Assembly: GCA_029933125.1 (NCBI GenBank)
Contig: JAOZOU010000007.1
Span: 62,001 to 126,000, forward strand
DNA from: a bacterium
GTDB taxonomy: Bacteria > Arandabacterota > Arandabacteria > Arandabacterales > Arandabacteraceae
Direction: 5' to 3'
Length of the DNA stretch: 64,000 bases
Each line of letters starts with the position of its first letter. The stretch's first letter is position 1. The translations under genes were made by a program, and so were the position numbers. This document shows positions 9,508-17,318 of the stretch, one piece after another. The notes below the pieces were generated by a model that saw only the letters and a list, made by a program, of their open reading frames with translations, was not told where the DNA came from and ran no database searches.

Positions 9508-10293
9508 TCACTCACTATGCCAGGGCTTGGATTGCTGAGAGAGCAATTCTTTCAAGCGGAGTGCATCGTCAAGCATTTTAATATTGTTGAACATTACATA
9601 GGCTGTTGGTACGCGAGATATCCACGTCACGAGCTGAGCGAGCTCTTCATCGGAATATGAATAGCGATAGCCCCCTATTCCATGCAGTCTGAAATAGAGG
9701 AAACGTGTGGCAGTTGGCTCATCCTTGAAGGGATCGACGCACTGGATGAGCCCCAGTTCTTCACACAGCACTTTTATCTCAGACTTCTCCCACTTACCAC
9801 GAGGCTCCCAGATGAGAGTGAAATTCTGGCGCTCTATCCTGGTGAAGAAGATGCGGAGGCGATCTTTGTTCTCCTGAGTAGGCCTGAAACTTGCCGGACA
9901 CTGAAAGACAATCTTATCAGCGCCCAGGGCAGTTGCGATTGCCACAGTCTCATCCCAGGCGCGCCTTGTTATGGCTGACCATCTGAAGGAGCCAACATTA
10001 CATCTTTCATGGTTTGAAAGCTTCACCTTCAGACGTCTGTATGTAGGGCTTGATGCCTCATGGGTTATGAGTTGCCACGCCTTAAGCGTAAATTCAAAGT
10101 CGTGAGGTGCTTCATCTCGCCAGCGCTTCACTGTATCAATCGAGGGTGGTTGATAGAATGTTTGTTGAACTTCAACCACGGGAAATTTCTCATAATACTT
10201 GGGTCTAGCCAGAGGGAAACCACAACATCCGATTTTTGCCACCGGGCTCGCCATCTTTGCCCCATAGCCGCAGGCTGCATGGTGATGCATCAC
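9508..10293 (-). CDS. DUF72 (YecE-like) protein
   Basis: About 261 residues, a normal length for DUF72, a TIM-barrel family of unknown reaction. The opening KIGCCGFPLARPKYYEKF, FPVVEVQQTFYQPPS, the DFEFTLKAWQLITHE segment and the terminal YVMFNNIKMLDDA follow the family. The real start may be MASPVAK at 10254, since the first 13 residues (histidine-rich) are not family-like. It lies 9 nt downstream of the HdeD-like gene on the same strand, so the two are probably co-transcribed. Confidence 0.85.
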   Translation of the reverse strand: MMHHHAACGYGAKMASPVAKIGCCGFPLARPKYYEKFPVVEVQQTFYQPPSIDTVKRWRDEAPHDFEFTLKAWQLITHEASSPTYRRLKVKLSNHERCNVGSFRWSAITRRAWDETVAIATALGADKIVFQCPASFRPTQENKDRLRIFFTRIERQNFTLIWEPRGKWEKSEIKVLCEELGLIQCVDPFKDEPTATRFLYFRLHGIGGYRYSYSDEELAQLVTWISRVPTAYVMFNNIKMLDDALRLKELLSQQSKPWHSE

Positions 10294-10302
10294 TCAGGAG
10301 TT

Positions 10303-10869
10303 TCAATCCTCCCAGGTCTGCCAGCCGTGCCAGCGTTTTGTTCTTATTGCCATTACTATCCAGAAAATACCGAGAACCAGCAGCAGAAAACCCGCCAGGG
10401 CAACGGCAAGAGCTCCGGCAGTTATTGGCTTAACCACAAGGACAATTCCAAAAACTATCGCAATGATGCCAACGAAAAGTTGTATCCACTCGCCCGTCAG
10501 GTCTCTTCTGAGTTTGAGGGCCTTGGATATTTCGCTTACACCATAAACGATAGCCCAGATGGCAATTAGGTATATGAGAATGCGTGCTGTGGTTTGGGGA
10601 GAAAGGATGGCTATGAGCCCCACTATGATGCCGAGGACGCTTGGTATAAGTACGAGTGTTGGTCTGCCTGCTGATTTCCAGAAAACCAATCCTCCAATTG
10701 TTCCAGCTATCCCGGCGATAAGTATGAGAAGACCCAGAAGAGCAATTATTACTGCGAGTGTACCCGTTGGTGCAGAGATTGCGATGATGCCAATCACTGA
10801 GGCAATGATGCCCCTAACAAGCAGTGACCACCAGCTGCTTCCGTAAAGCGAGGAGATAATTGGTGACAT
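10303..10869 (-). CDS. HdeD/DUF308-family membrane protein
   Basis: 188 residues with six predicted membrane helices in pairs, as in the HdeD acid-resistance membrane protein family (DUF308). It opens with SSWWSLLVRGIIASVIGI, the usual family start, and has repeated LLGLLILIAG and LAGFLLLVLGIFWI segments. In Escherichia coli HdeD helps acid tolerance at high cell density; the role here is unknown. The ATG at 10869 has GGAGGTG five bases upstream, better than the GTG at 10875. It is followed closely by the DUF72 gene. Confidence 0.85.
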   Translation of the reverse strand: MSPIISSLYGSSWWSLLVRGIIASVIGIIAISAPTGTLAVIIALLGLLILIAGIAGTIGGLVFWKSAGRPTLVLIPSVLGIIVGLIAILSPQTTARILIYLIAIWAIVYGVSEISKALKLRRDLTGEWIQLFVGIIAIVFGIVLVVKPITAGALAVALAGFLLLVLGIFWIVMAIRTKRWHGWQTWED

Positions 10870-11348
10870 GCTCACACCTCCAGATGGCTAGATGAAGTCC
10901 TCAAGGAGTGAGATTAGGCGACACATGTGGCTCTGTCAAGTAAGCGATCTTGCCGAGACTCTCAGCACATCGATCAGGCCAGCAAACTGCTGGAGAGGGT
11001 CTGAAGAAAGGTGTGGGGAGGTCAGAACAACGTCGCCATCCTCTCGGCTATCGGCTCAAATGAGTGCATTTGCCCCAAGCAGGTAGCAGACGCTGCGGTT
11101 CGGGCGGAAGACTATGGCTTTCGAGTCCTTAGGTCACTGCACTTCGATCAAGGAGAACACAAGTGCCGACAACAAACTGCGACATCCTAATTTCTTTAGT
11201 TACATGGAATTACGCCTATTTTGGACCGATAGGATAACAAATCATCATTCCTTAAGATTCAGGGTCTTGACGCTAGCCGAGAGTGTGGTGATAGTTGAAG
11301 AGGCAAGAGGCTAGCAGGCTACAGGGAGAACGTAGGAGTGAAGGGAGC
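10870..11348. other. Intergenic, no gene recognised
   Basis: About 480 nt between the divergent HdeD-like gene and the small exported protein. Short open frames here have no family features and no good ribosome sites. Presumably it holds promoters for both sides; I see no strong match. Confidence 0.4.
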
Positions 11349-11672
11349 GTGACCACGATGTGGCGTAGGGTGGCGTGCTTAACAATTGGAATCATCTTTG
11401 CAATTGGGTTACTCACCTTCTCCCTCGCCGGTAAACCACCTGGCAGGGGCGAGCCCGGTCCTAGACCATTTGAGTGGGGGGACCCTGATTGGCCAGCTTG
11501 TAGCAAACTGACCGTTACACAGGCTGAGGTGTGTGACAATGCTTTGACTCGTGGCTCCATCCAGCCGCTTGAGAGACAGGGCAGAGGCGAGCTTGAAAGC
11601 TGGTCACAGACAAGTCTTTCATCCTGTTTCCAGATCAAAGGGCTCGGGTTTGAGGTCAAATTGCGGAGATAG
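11349..11672 (+). CDS. Small exported protein of unknown function
   Basis: About 107 residues. GTG at 11349 (ATG 11358 as alternative) with AGGGAG just upstream. The N-terminus WRRVACLTIGIIFAIGLLTF followed by SLAG is a classic signal peptide. The mature part begins with a proline/glycine-rich stretch (KPPGRGEPGPRPFEWGDPDW) and has no known domain. It ends 2 nt before the sigma-54 activator start, so the pair is an operon. It could be a periplasmic signal or sensor partner of that regulator; this is inference from position only. Confidence 0.55.
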   Translation: MTTMWRRVACLTIGIIFAIGLLTFSLAGKPPGRGEPGPRPFEWGDPDWPACSKLTVTQAEVCDNALTRGSIQPLERQGRGELESWSQTSLSSCFQIKGLGFEVKLRR

Positions 11673-11674
11673 TT

Positions 11675-13909
11675 GTGGATACCAAGGCAGAACTTAGACA
11701 CCTTGAGGAACTGATTGCATCGGGCAGGCTTGAGAGTGCGAAACTCCATTATCGCACCATAGCGGATCGTCTGCGATGCAGAGGTGAACAGGAAGAGCAC
11801 GTTGTTCTTGAGCTTTTCAAGGCACAGATTCTTGCTGGTGAGGATCGCTACGAAGATGCCCTTGATGTCGCCATACGGGTTTTGGAGAGCGCACGCCACC
11901 TCAATCTGCGTGATAAACTTGCTCGCTGCCACCTTCTGGTGTCTGCCATTCTGCTCCGAATCGGAGACTACCATGGGGCAAGATCGCATGCAGAGGCATG
12001 TGTCTATTTTGCCAATTGGGAAATTGACGATAGAGCCTTCGAAGGTGATGCTCACATAAATCTTGGGCTCGCTCTTAAGAATCTTGGAACTTGGGATGAG
12101 GCTGAGCGTCATTTTCGAGAAGCCATCAGGGCTTACGGAGCAACGAGCGATAACATCAGACGTCTGAGAGCCTCGCTTAATCTCGCAATTCTTCTGCGAA
12201 AGACGGGGAAGATCACTGAGGCTTCGGAAATTGCGCATCACGCATTCAATAAGTCACGCCTCCTTGCTGTGCCCATCGGAATTGCTCGCTGCTCTCTTGA
12301 GTTGGCAAACATTGCCATAATCGGGCGAGACACAGATGAAGCCGCAAACTACCTTGAAGCTGCCCGTAAGGTAATTGATGAGGAGAAGTATCAGCGTGAA
12401 GGTTTGCTGGTGCTTGAGATTGAAGGCGACATAGAAGCCTTGCGCGGCAATCATCGCAAGGCTTTAGCCGTATACACGAGAGCTCTCAGGATGGCAAATG
12501 AGCTGGCAGCTGGCGGTGACATAGTTGCTGAGCTTCTGAGAAGATGTGCATCGAGTCAACTCGCCCTTAAGCGTCTCCGTGCAGCACGCGAACGGATTCA
12601 AGAGGCACTTTCACTCAATGAGGAGACGCACGATGCATATGAAAGGGCTATCTGTTTGCGCATCTTGGGCGAGATCGAGATCGCCAGTGGGCTCATGGGC
12701 AAGGGTATTGCCAACCTTGAGGAGGCCGTGAGCGAGTTGACAAGACTCTCAGGATGGTCACCCGAGCTCGCAGTTGCGGAGGAAGTATTGGGTAGGGCTA
12801 TGCTCATATCTGGTGAAGACCGGCATGAAGCTGCTGCTCATCATCTTTTGATAGCACGGCGAATATATTCGAATCTTGGAATAAGTTCCGCCGTCAGAGG
12901 CCTTGATGATGTGATTTTGTCAGCCATCACAGTCAATCGCACTCTCAAGAAGGAAAGAGCAGCCCTCGGTGGCAACGTCAGCATTGTTTCGAGAGCTCGC
13001 CTCAATCCCCGGAAGTTTGGAATGGTGACGGAGGATGAACGGATTGTTGGCGATCTCGAAAGGTGGGGTCCAACTGAGGCTCGCATACTCATTGAGGGTG
13101 AAACGGGCGTGGGCAAGGAAGTTATGGCACGCGCTCTTCACGCCATGAGTCGTCGTCGGGAAGGGCGCTTTGTGGCGGTTGATTGTGGGGCTCTCAATGA
13201 GACCTTGGCCGATAGCGAGCTTTTTGGACATACGAAAGGTGCGTTTACCGGCGCTATGTGGGACAGGGTCGGACTCATTGAGGAAGCTGGCGGCGGAACA
13301 CTTTTTCTTGATGAGATAGGCGAGCTGGGCAAGTCGCTGCAGGTCAAATTGCTGCGTGTGCTTGAAGAGGGTGTGGTAAGACGGGTTGGTGAGAACACGC
13401 CTCGTGCTGTAGATGTACGCGTTATAAGTGCGACTGCGCGCAATCTCTGGGCTGAGGTTGAGGCTGGCAATTTCAGGCGGGACCTCTATTATCGCCTCAA
13501 GACAGCCATAATTAGAATACCGTCGTTAAGAGAGCGCCCATACGACATTGAAGCCCTCTTCAGACATTATCTTGCTTTCTATTGTGAGCACTATCGAAGA
13601 CATCTCGAGATCGATCATGCCGCAATCACGGAGCTTTTGCGCTATGAGTGGCCAGGCAATGTGAGGGAACTTAAGAACTTTTGTGAAGCTCTCGTAATCT
13701 CAAAGCCTGACGGAACGATAGTGCCATCCGATGTCATTGCCCTCCTCAATGGTGGACAAGGCAATGCCTCCCTTGAAGAACGGCTCGATAGAACAGAGCG
13801 GGATGCCATCCTCAGGGCTCTCAGGATATGCCAGGGCAATCGCACTAGGGCGGCAAAGATGCTTGGCATAAGCCGCAAAACGCTTTGGCAAAAGCTTAAG
13901 AAGCTTTGA
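11675..13909 (+). CDS. TPR-containing sigma-54-dependent transcriptional activator
   Basis: 744 residues. Residues about 1-420 are TPR-like repeats in place of a receiver or GAF input domain. The AAA+ core has Walker A GETGVGKE (475-482), [13 protein letters not shown] with the sigma-54-contacting GAFTGA loop (522-527), LFLDEIGEL (Walker B) and FRRDLYYRL. The C-terminal [20 protein letters not shown] is a Fis-type helix-turn-helix. Such proteins bind upstream of -24/-12 promoters and use ATP to open sigma-54 polymerase complexes. The GTG start has GGAG six bases upstream. A strong -24/-12 sequence lies 400 nt downstream (14313) and a similar one precedes the SppA-like gene (62699); these are candidate targets. 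The TPR input suggests control by a protein or peptide partner. Confidence 0.92.
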   Translation: MDTKAELRHLEELIASGRLESAKLHYRTIADRLRCRGEQEEHVVLELFKAQILAGEDRYEDALDVAIRVLESARHLNLRDKLARCHLLVSAILLRIGDYHGARSHAEACVYFANWEIDDRAFEGDAHINLGLALKNLGTWDEAERHFREAIRAYGATSDNIRRLRASLNLAILLRKTGKITEASEIAHHAFNKSRLLAVPIGIARCSLELANIAIIGRDTDEAANYLEAARKVIDEEKYQREGLLVLEIEGDIEALRGNHRKALAVYTRALRMANELAAGGDIVAELLRRCASSQLALKRLRAARERIQEALSLNEETHDAYERAICLRILGEIEIASGLMGKGIANLEEAVSELTRLSGWSPELAVAEEVLGRAMLISGEDRHEAAAHHLLIARRIYSNLGISSAVRGLDDVILSAITVNRTLKKERAALGGNVSIVSRARLNPRKFGMVTEDERIVGDLERWGPTEARILIEGETGVGKEVMARALHAMSRRREGRFVAVDCGALNETLADSELFGHTKGAFTGAMWDRVGLIEEAGGGTLFLDEIGELGKSLQVKLLRVLEEGVVRRVGENTPRAVDVRVISATARNLWAEVEAGNFRRDLYYRLKTAIIRIPSLRERPYDIEALFRHYLAFYCEHYRRHLEIDHAAITELLRYEWPGNVRELKNFCEALVISKPDGTIVPSDVIALLNGGQGNASLEERLDRTERDAILRALRICQGNRTRAAKMLGISRKTLWQKLKKL

Positions 13910-14304
13910 AGGCATCTAAGATGTGGCAGATAGCCTGAGGAAGCAAGCCGAAGAAAAAGATCCCGGATTAAGCCATCCCCAGCCACAATTATTGTCTTGT
14001 CCATGTTGAGATCTTTTCCATCCTTGTCCGTGCTAATCATCTGCAATTCTACCTGAGGGTATGCAAATAACAATAGGAAGGGAAGATAGGTACGTTGCCA
14101 CTGTGTTTTGCTCGATGCAGGCGGTGTGGCAACCTTTCGGTAGAAAGATGTGTCCAGCATGGGTAACACCCATGCGAAACAGGTAACACCGAGTGAACGA
14201 GCACAGATGGGATTGAATTGCTCGAAGATTTCCAGGTTGAGAAAATCGCTTGGAAAATAAGAAGATAACTCCACAAATATCTGCTAAGATTTTGGTCTCG
14301 AGCG

Positions 14305-14329
14305 TGGCACAATGGCATCTTTCTTGCAT
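14305..14329 (+). promoter_or_regulatory. Sigma-54 promoter candidate with doubled -24 element
   Basis: TGGCAT-N5-TTGCAT (14313-14329) has the exact GG-N10-GC spacing of a -24/-12 promoter. A second TGGCAC lies 8 bp upstream (14305). The same doubled arrangement occurs at 62691-62714. Transcription would start near 14341, in the long intergenic region after the sigma-54 activator. Confidence 0.55.
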
Positions 14330-14374
14330 TACTCCTCTGCCAGGGCGAGCTCAAAAGCCTGTCTGCGTTTGACC

Positions 14375-14392
14375 AAACCCCATCTGGGGTTT
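14375..14392 (+). repeat. Palindrome AAACCCCA-TC-TGGGGTTT with a distant third arm
   Basis: AAACCCCA and TGGGGTTT are perfect complements 2 nt apart. CAGATGGGGTTTG at about 14626 can compete for the left arm. The hairpin would lie in the 5' leader of any transcript from the 14313 promoter, just before the ribosome site GGAGG. Confidence 0.5.
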
Positions 14393-14403
14393 CGGAGGTT
14401 AGA

Positions 14404-14778
14404 ATGCAACTCGGAGCAACAAAGAAAGCCCAAGTTGGTCGGAGTCAAATCGATAACCCGCACACAAAAGCCTACGAAGCCCATCATAGCCTTTGCCAGC
14501 AAATTTGCCTTCGACCGTTTCTGGTCCCGATCATAAGTGTTGCTCACCTCCGCTCACACCCTTCGACAGCCTCCGATTGCCTTCAGGCAATATCTCTGAT
14601 GTTTGCCTCATCAGAGAAGCTTCAGATGGGGTTTGATCGGGATCAATGCCAATTCGACGGTCTGGGGATCGGTTCCAAGGTGGACGCTTGGGACTCAGGG
14701 GCGCCTGTCCGGCTAGATGTGGCGCACATCGCTCGATGTGCGCCACTTCTAGTTGGCTGGAGGAACTCACATCTCTGA
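14404..14778 (+). CDS. Doubtful small ORF behind a sigma-54 promoter
   Basis: 124 codons. The ATG has GGAGG five bases upstream and a sigma-54 promoter match 75 nt upstream, which is why it is listed. Against it: the protein has no recognisable fold, is basic and of mixed composition, and the reading frame runs through a large palindrome (14713-14752). A structured non-coding transcript is about as likely as a protein. Confidence 0.25.
   Translation: MQLGATKKAQVGRSQIDNPHTKAYEAHHSLCQQICLRPFLVPIISVAHLRSHPSTASDCLQAISLMFASSEKLQMGFDRDQCQFDGLGIGSKVDAWDSGAPVRLDVAHIARCAPLLVGWRNSHL
14713..14752 (+). repeat. Large near-perfect palindrome
   Basis: GTGGCGCACATCG (14719-14731) and CGATGTGCGCCAC (14734-14746) are perfectly complementary across a 2-nt centre. 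After one mismatch the arms continue with CTAGA and TCTAG. It could be a terminator-like hairpin of the transcript from 14313 or a dimeric protein-binding site. No T-run follows. Confidence 0.65.
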
Positions 14779-15036
14779 GTCAGACTCCCACGCCTCCCGA
14801 ATTGCTTAGTGCTTTCATCTAGAATGTCTCAATTTTGGCCGAAAGGTTCCATATTTTCGGTGGGGAAAGTGAAGATTTGAGCGGATTGTGTGGTTTTTTT
14901 GAAACCGTGCGTCTGGATGGCTTTTAATCAATGCAGGGTGATATCGAGAACTTTGAAGTTAGCATCGCCCTAGATAGATGATCTGACATGAGATCTCCTG
15001 GGAATGTCGCGAAGAAGGAACTCTACCACAAATAGC

Positions 15037-15075
15037 ACTGCAGGCCGAAGCTTCTCATGCTCCGGCCTGCAAGTG
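15037..15075 (-). terminator. Strong hairpin terminator after the secreted-protein gene
   Basis: GCAGGCCG and CGGCCTGC (arms at about 15040-15047 and 15063-15070), extended by CACT/AGTG with one bulged base and an inner AGC/GCT. It lies just past the stop codon of the minus-strand gene ending at 15082. The run after it on that strand is CTATTTGT, so the T-tract is imperfect. Confidence 0.6.
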
Positions 15076-15081
15076 GCAATT

Positions 15082-15849
15082 CTACCGATAGAGTGCCTTG
15101 ATTCTACCCCAAGTCGAGCTTTCTGTTGCACTCGGGCCGTAGTTGATCAGAGCCTCACTTAAGAACACGAGGTATTGTGTCCCATCGAACCCTTCAACTC
15201 TGTACATCACCACAGCAGCTGGGTCTCCAGTCGTCTGCATCTCAAGCTGAAGTTCTCCGTCTGGATAAAGCACTTGACCCACCTCATCAAAGTAGAACCA
15301 GTCAAGACCTTGAATCATCGGGTCGTCAACCGTGAGATTATCAAGCGGAATCTCAACAGGTGAGAATGCAGCCTGCCTCCACACAACAACACCCTCTGGA
15401 GGGATTGTTTCATTGCCTGGAATTATGTCTATGATGGGACATTCGACTGTCCCCTCCCAGCCTTGCCACGGGAAGGGGATCACAGCAACTGGATTGCAAT
15501 CGAAGGTAAGAGCTGCATATACAACGACTGGTGCAGGTACTCCCAAGCGCAACTCCACGCCAAAGTGAATCCACGTACATGGCTCTACTGGCTGGAAATA
15601 CCACTTGATGTTTGTACCATTCGCATCTTCCCAGCACTTTATTGAGTCATACATCTCAGGGAAGAAGTAACCCTCGATATCGTCGCATGTGATTCCCCGA
15701 AGAGTCAGCATGAAGTCGTCGATGGGCTGATTGGTAAAGTTGTGAACATCGAAGTTCGCAAGTTCCCCGTAAATGCATGCAGCCCGACCACTGCTGGCAA
15801 TACTCAGGGCAACAATCGCAATAGCAATAGCGACTGATTTGAGCTTCAT
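15082..15849 (-). CDS. Secreted protein with C-terminal STWxxIKxLYR motif
   Basis: 255 residues from the ATG at 15849, which has AAGGAGG about 11 bases upstream; a GTG at 15861 overlaps that ribosome site and is less likely. The signal peptide KSVAIAIAIVALSIASSGRA is followed by a beta-rich, cysteine-containing region with no known domain (DVHNFTNQPIDDFMLTL near the start, as in proteins with a surface-domain fold). The last residues are STWGRIKALYR, almost the same as STWSTIKDLFR at the end of the exported protein at 31499-32107, which is otherwise different. A shared sorting or anchoring tag is inferred. A TTGACA-N18-TATAAG promoter lies about 370 nt upstream, giving a long leader. Confidence 0.75.
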   Translation of the reverse strand: MKLKSVAIAIAIVALSIASSGRAACIYGELANFDVHNFTNQPIDDFMLTLRGITCDDIEGYFFPEMYDSIKCWEDANGTNIKWYFQPVEPCTWIHFGVELRLGVPAPVVVYAALTFDCNPVAVIPFPWQGWEGTVECPIIDIIPGNETIPPEGVVVWRQAAFSPVEIPLDNLTVDDPMIQGLDWFYFDEVGQVLYPDGELQLEMQTTGDPAAVVMYRVEGFDGTQYLVFLSEALINYGPSATESSTWGRIKALYR

Positions 15850-16219
15850 TGGTTTTTTCACCTCCTTGTTGTGTGACCTGTCCTGCTAACCCCTGCTACT
15901 GCCTGCAGATCATATAGGGCTGAGCAATCACCTCCTTTTTGGAGCGCACCCTGCGCCCCCGGTGAATTGTGCGGCAAGTTGTCTCGAATTGTCTCAGGAC
16001 TTGATTGTAGCTGGAACGTAGGCGGATTCGCCTCCTTGTGCATTATCCCGTTTTGACGATTCCTCGATTCCTGACCTTTGCTCAGGAATACCGTCTTGCT
16101 TGCAGGTGCGACAAGCTCCTTGAGCGCGAAATGGACGACTGATATTGCGACACCCAGTGCTTTTGGGCTTGCCAGGGAACCCTATCCAGATCAAAAAAGG
16201 CACACTTTTGCGAGCGTTG
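15850..16219 (-). promoter_or_regulatory. Long leader (about 370 nt) of the secreted-protein gene
   Basis: If the 16226-16255 promoter is right, this stretch is a 5' leader. It contains three ribosome-site-like sequences on the minus strand (AAGGAGG beside the gene, AAAGGAGGTGATTGCTC near 15935, CAAGGAGGCG near 16035) and a short 69-codon frame without family features. I could not match it to a known riboswitch. Confidence 0.35.
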
Positions 16220-16225
16220 ATTTAG

Positions 16226-16255
16226 CTTATACCACAGCCTTCCCCATAATGTCAA
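16226..16255 (-). promoter_or_regulatory. Sigma-70-type promoter, TTGACA-N18-TATAAG
   Basis: On the minus strand: perfect -35 TTGACA, 18-bp spacer ending TGTGG, then TATAAG. The spacer end TGG gives an extended -10, as in three other promoters of this window. It points at the secreted-protein gene at 15849. Confidence 0.6.
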
Positions 16256-16663
16256 CCGCAATTTTCTCTGGCCTCGCAAAAGGTGAGTCAAGAAAGAGTG
16301 CAGGGATTGCAGCGCTAGAAAGACCCATCGTGCATCCTTCCAATGAGCAGTAGTGGCTCGAGGGGTTAGGTTATGCAGAAGTGAGATTTCCCAAACCGTT
16401 ACCTGGTGCCGCTCTTGTGGGATGGCCTGTTTTGTTTGAGCAACTCGGTGAAACCTGAGAAATTCATCTCCTTGCAAAATAGAGATATCAACTCCGAATC
16501 GGACTTCCAGCGAGTTTTTCTGGCTATCTCAACCAAAAGGCGAAGCAGAGAGCTTCACGCCCAGAAATTCCTGAATTTTTTGATAATCTGTGGAACCTAT
16601 TAGCCATCTTTTCGACAAACTAAATGGAACCGAGAGCCGTTCGGTGCGATCTGGCTGGAGTAA

Positions 16664-16764
16664 TGGGGCAGGGGTTCATGGCACGGTCGCTGAGATGTCT
16701 CAGCGGGGACGCTCCTTGGGACAACCCGTGTAGGATCTGAGCCCGCTGCTCATGCCCCGCCCCA
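16664..16764. ncRNA. Closed structured element, possible small RNA
   Basis: TGGGGCAGGGGTTCATG (16664-16680) can pair with CATGCCCCGCCCCA (16751-16764), closing a roughly 100-nt domain. Inside is a perfect CGCTGAGA-TG-TCTCAGCG hairpin (16688-16705). It lies in a 1.4-kb gap with no convincing gene. It matches no RNA family I know: it lacks SRP, RNase P and tmRNA hallmarks. Strand is undecided because the arms pair either way. Confidence 0.35.
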
Positions 16765-17173
16765 CCGCCAGCAAAGGGCTTCGATGATTGCTATCCTCTC
16801 GACCGTTGCTCGCTGTGTATGGCCGTGCTGCCAACCCTTGCTGCTCCAAGCGCTTCTTAAGATGAAGCTATCCTAGAGGTAACTTCCCCAATGCACAACA
16901 CCCGAGAAAGTAAATGAGAGAGCAGATGCCATGCTTTGTGCGCTCCATCAGCATGTCACAGGCTCTTTCACCACAAGCTATACTGCCCCACAAGCCAGAA
17001 GACTCAATATGAATAGAGAGTCAATATGAATTCCGAATAGATGACGGTTACCTCTGTAGAATGATATCCTTCCGTGTCCCCACCCTTGGCCAAAGCTCTT
17101 CCCTGCGGATACCCTGTTTCTCCCTCAATTTGGAATCTCCAGGCCTAAAGGTACTCCCCCGAGCCCTGGTTGG

Positions 17174-17202
17174 TTGCCGTGGGGGTAGTGTTATGGTAGA
17201 AT
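17174..17202 (+). promoter_or_regulatory. Sigma-70-type promoter candidate for the GH57-like gene
   Basis: TTGCCG (17174-17179), 17-bp spacer ending ATGG, then TAGAAT (17197-17202). The TGG before the -10 makes it an extended -10 promoter. It lies about 115 nt before the first start codon of the GH57-like gene. Confidence 0.4.
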
Positions 17203-17318
17203 TGGGCTAGAGGACGAATGGGTTGGGTGGTCAAGATAATACAAGATTTGAGGATCTCCCAGGCCCTTCGCAAACTGAGGATGCGCTCCTGGGCACTTGA
17301 AAGTGGTAAGCACGGACG

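Noticed and set aside
13642-14274. Minus-strand ORF of 210 codons
   Set aside because: Overlaps the end of the sigma-54 activator, composition not protein-like, no ribosome site.
15850-16219. Cyclic-di-GMP-I (GEMM) riboswitch in the leader
   Set aside because: A GGCAGTAGCAGGGGTTAG-like stretch resembles the 3' arm, but the conserved 5' half with GGGACGCAAAGC is absent.
16664-16764. TPP riboswitch, SRP RNA or 6S RNA
   Set aside because: CTGAGAT and GATCTG occur as in TPP switches, but spacing and the rest of the core are missing; no GGAAG..AGCAGC loop of SRP RNA and no 6S-type bubble length.
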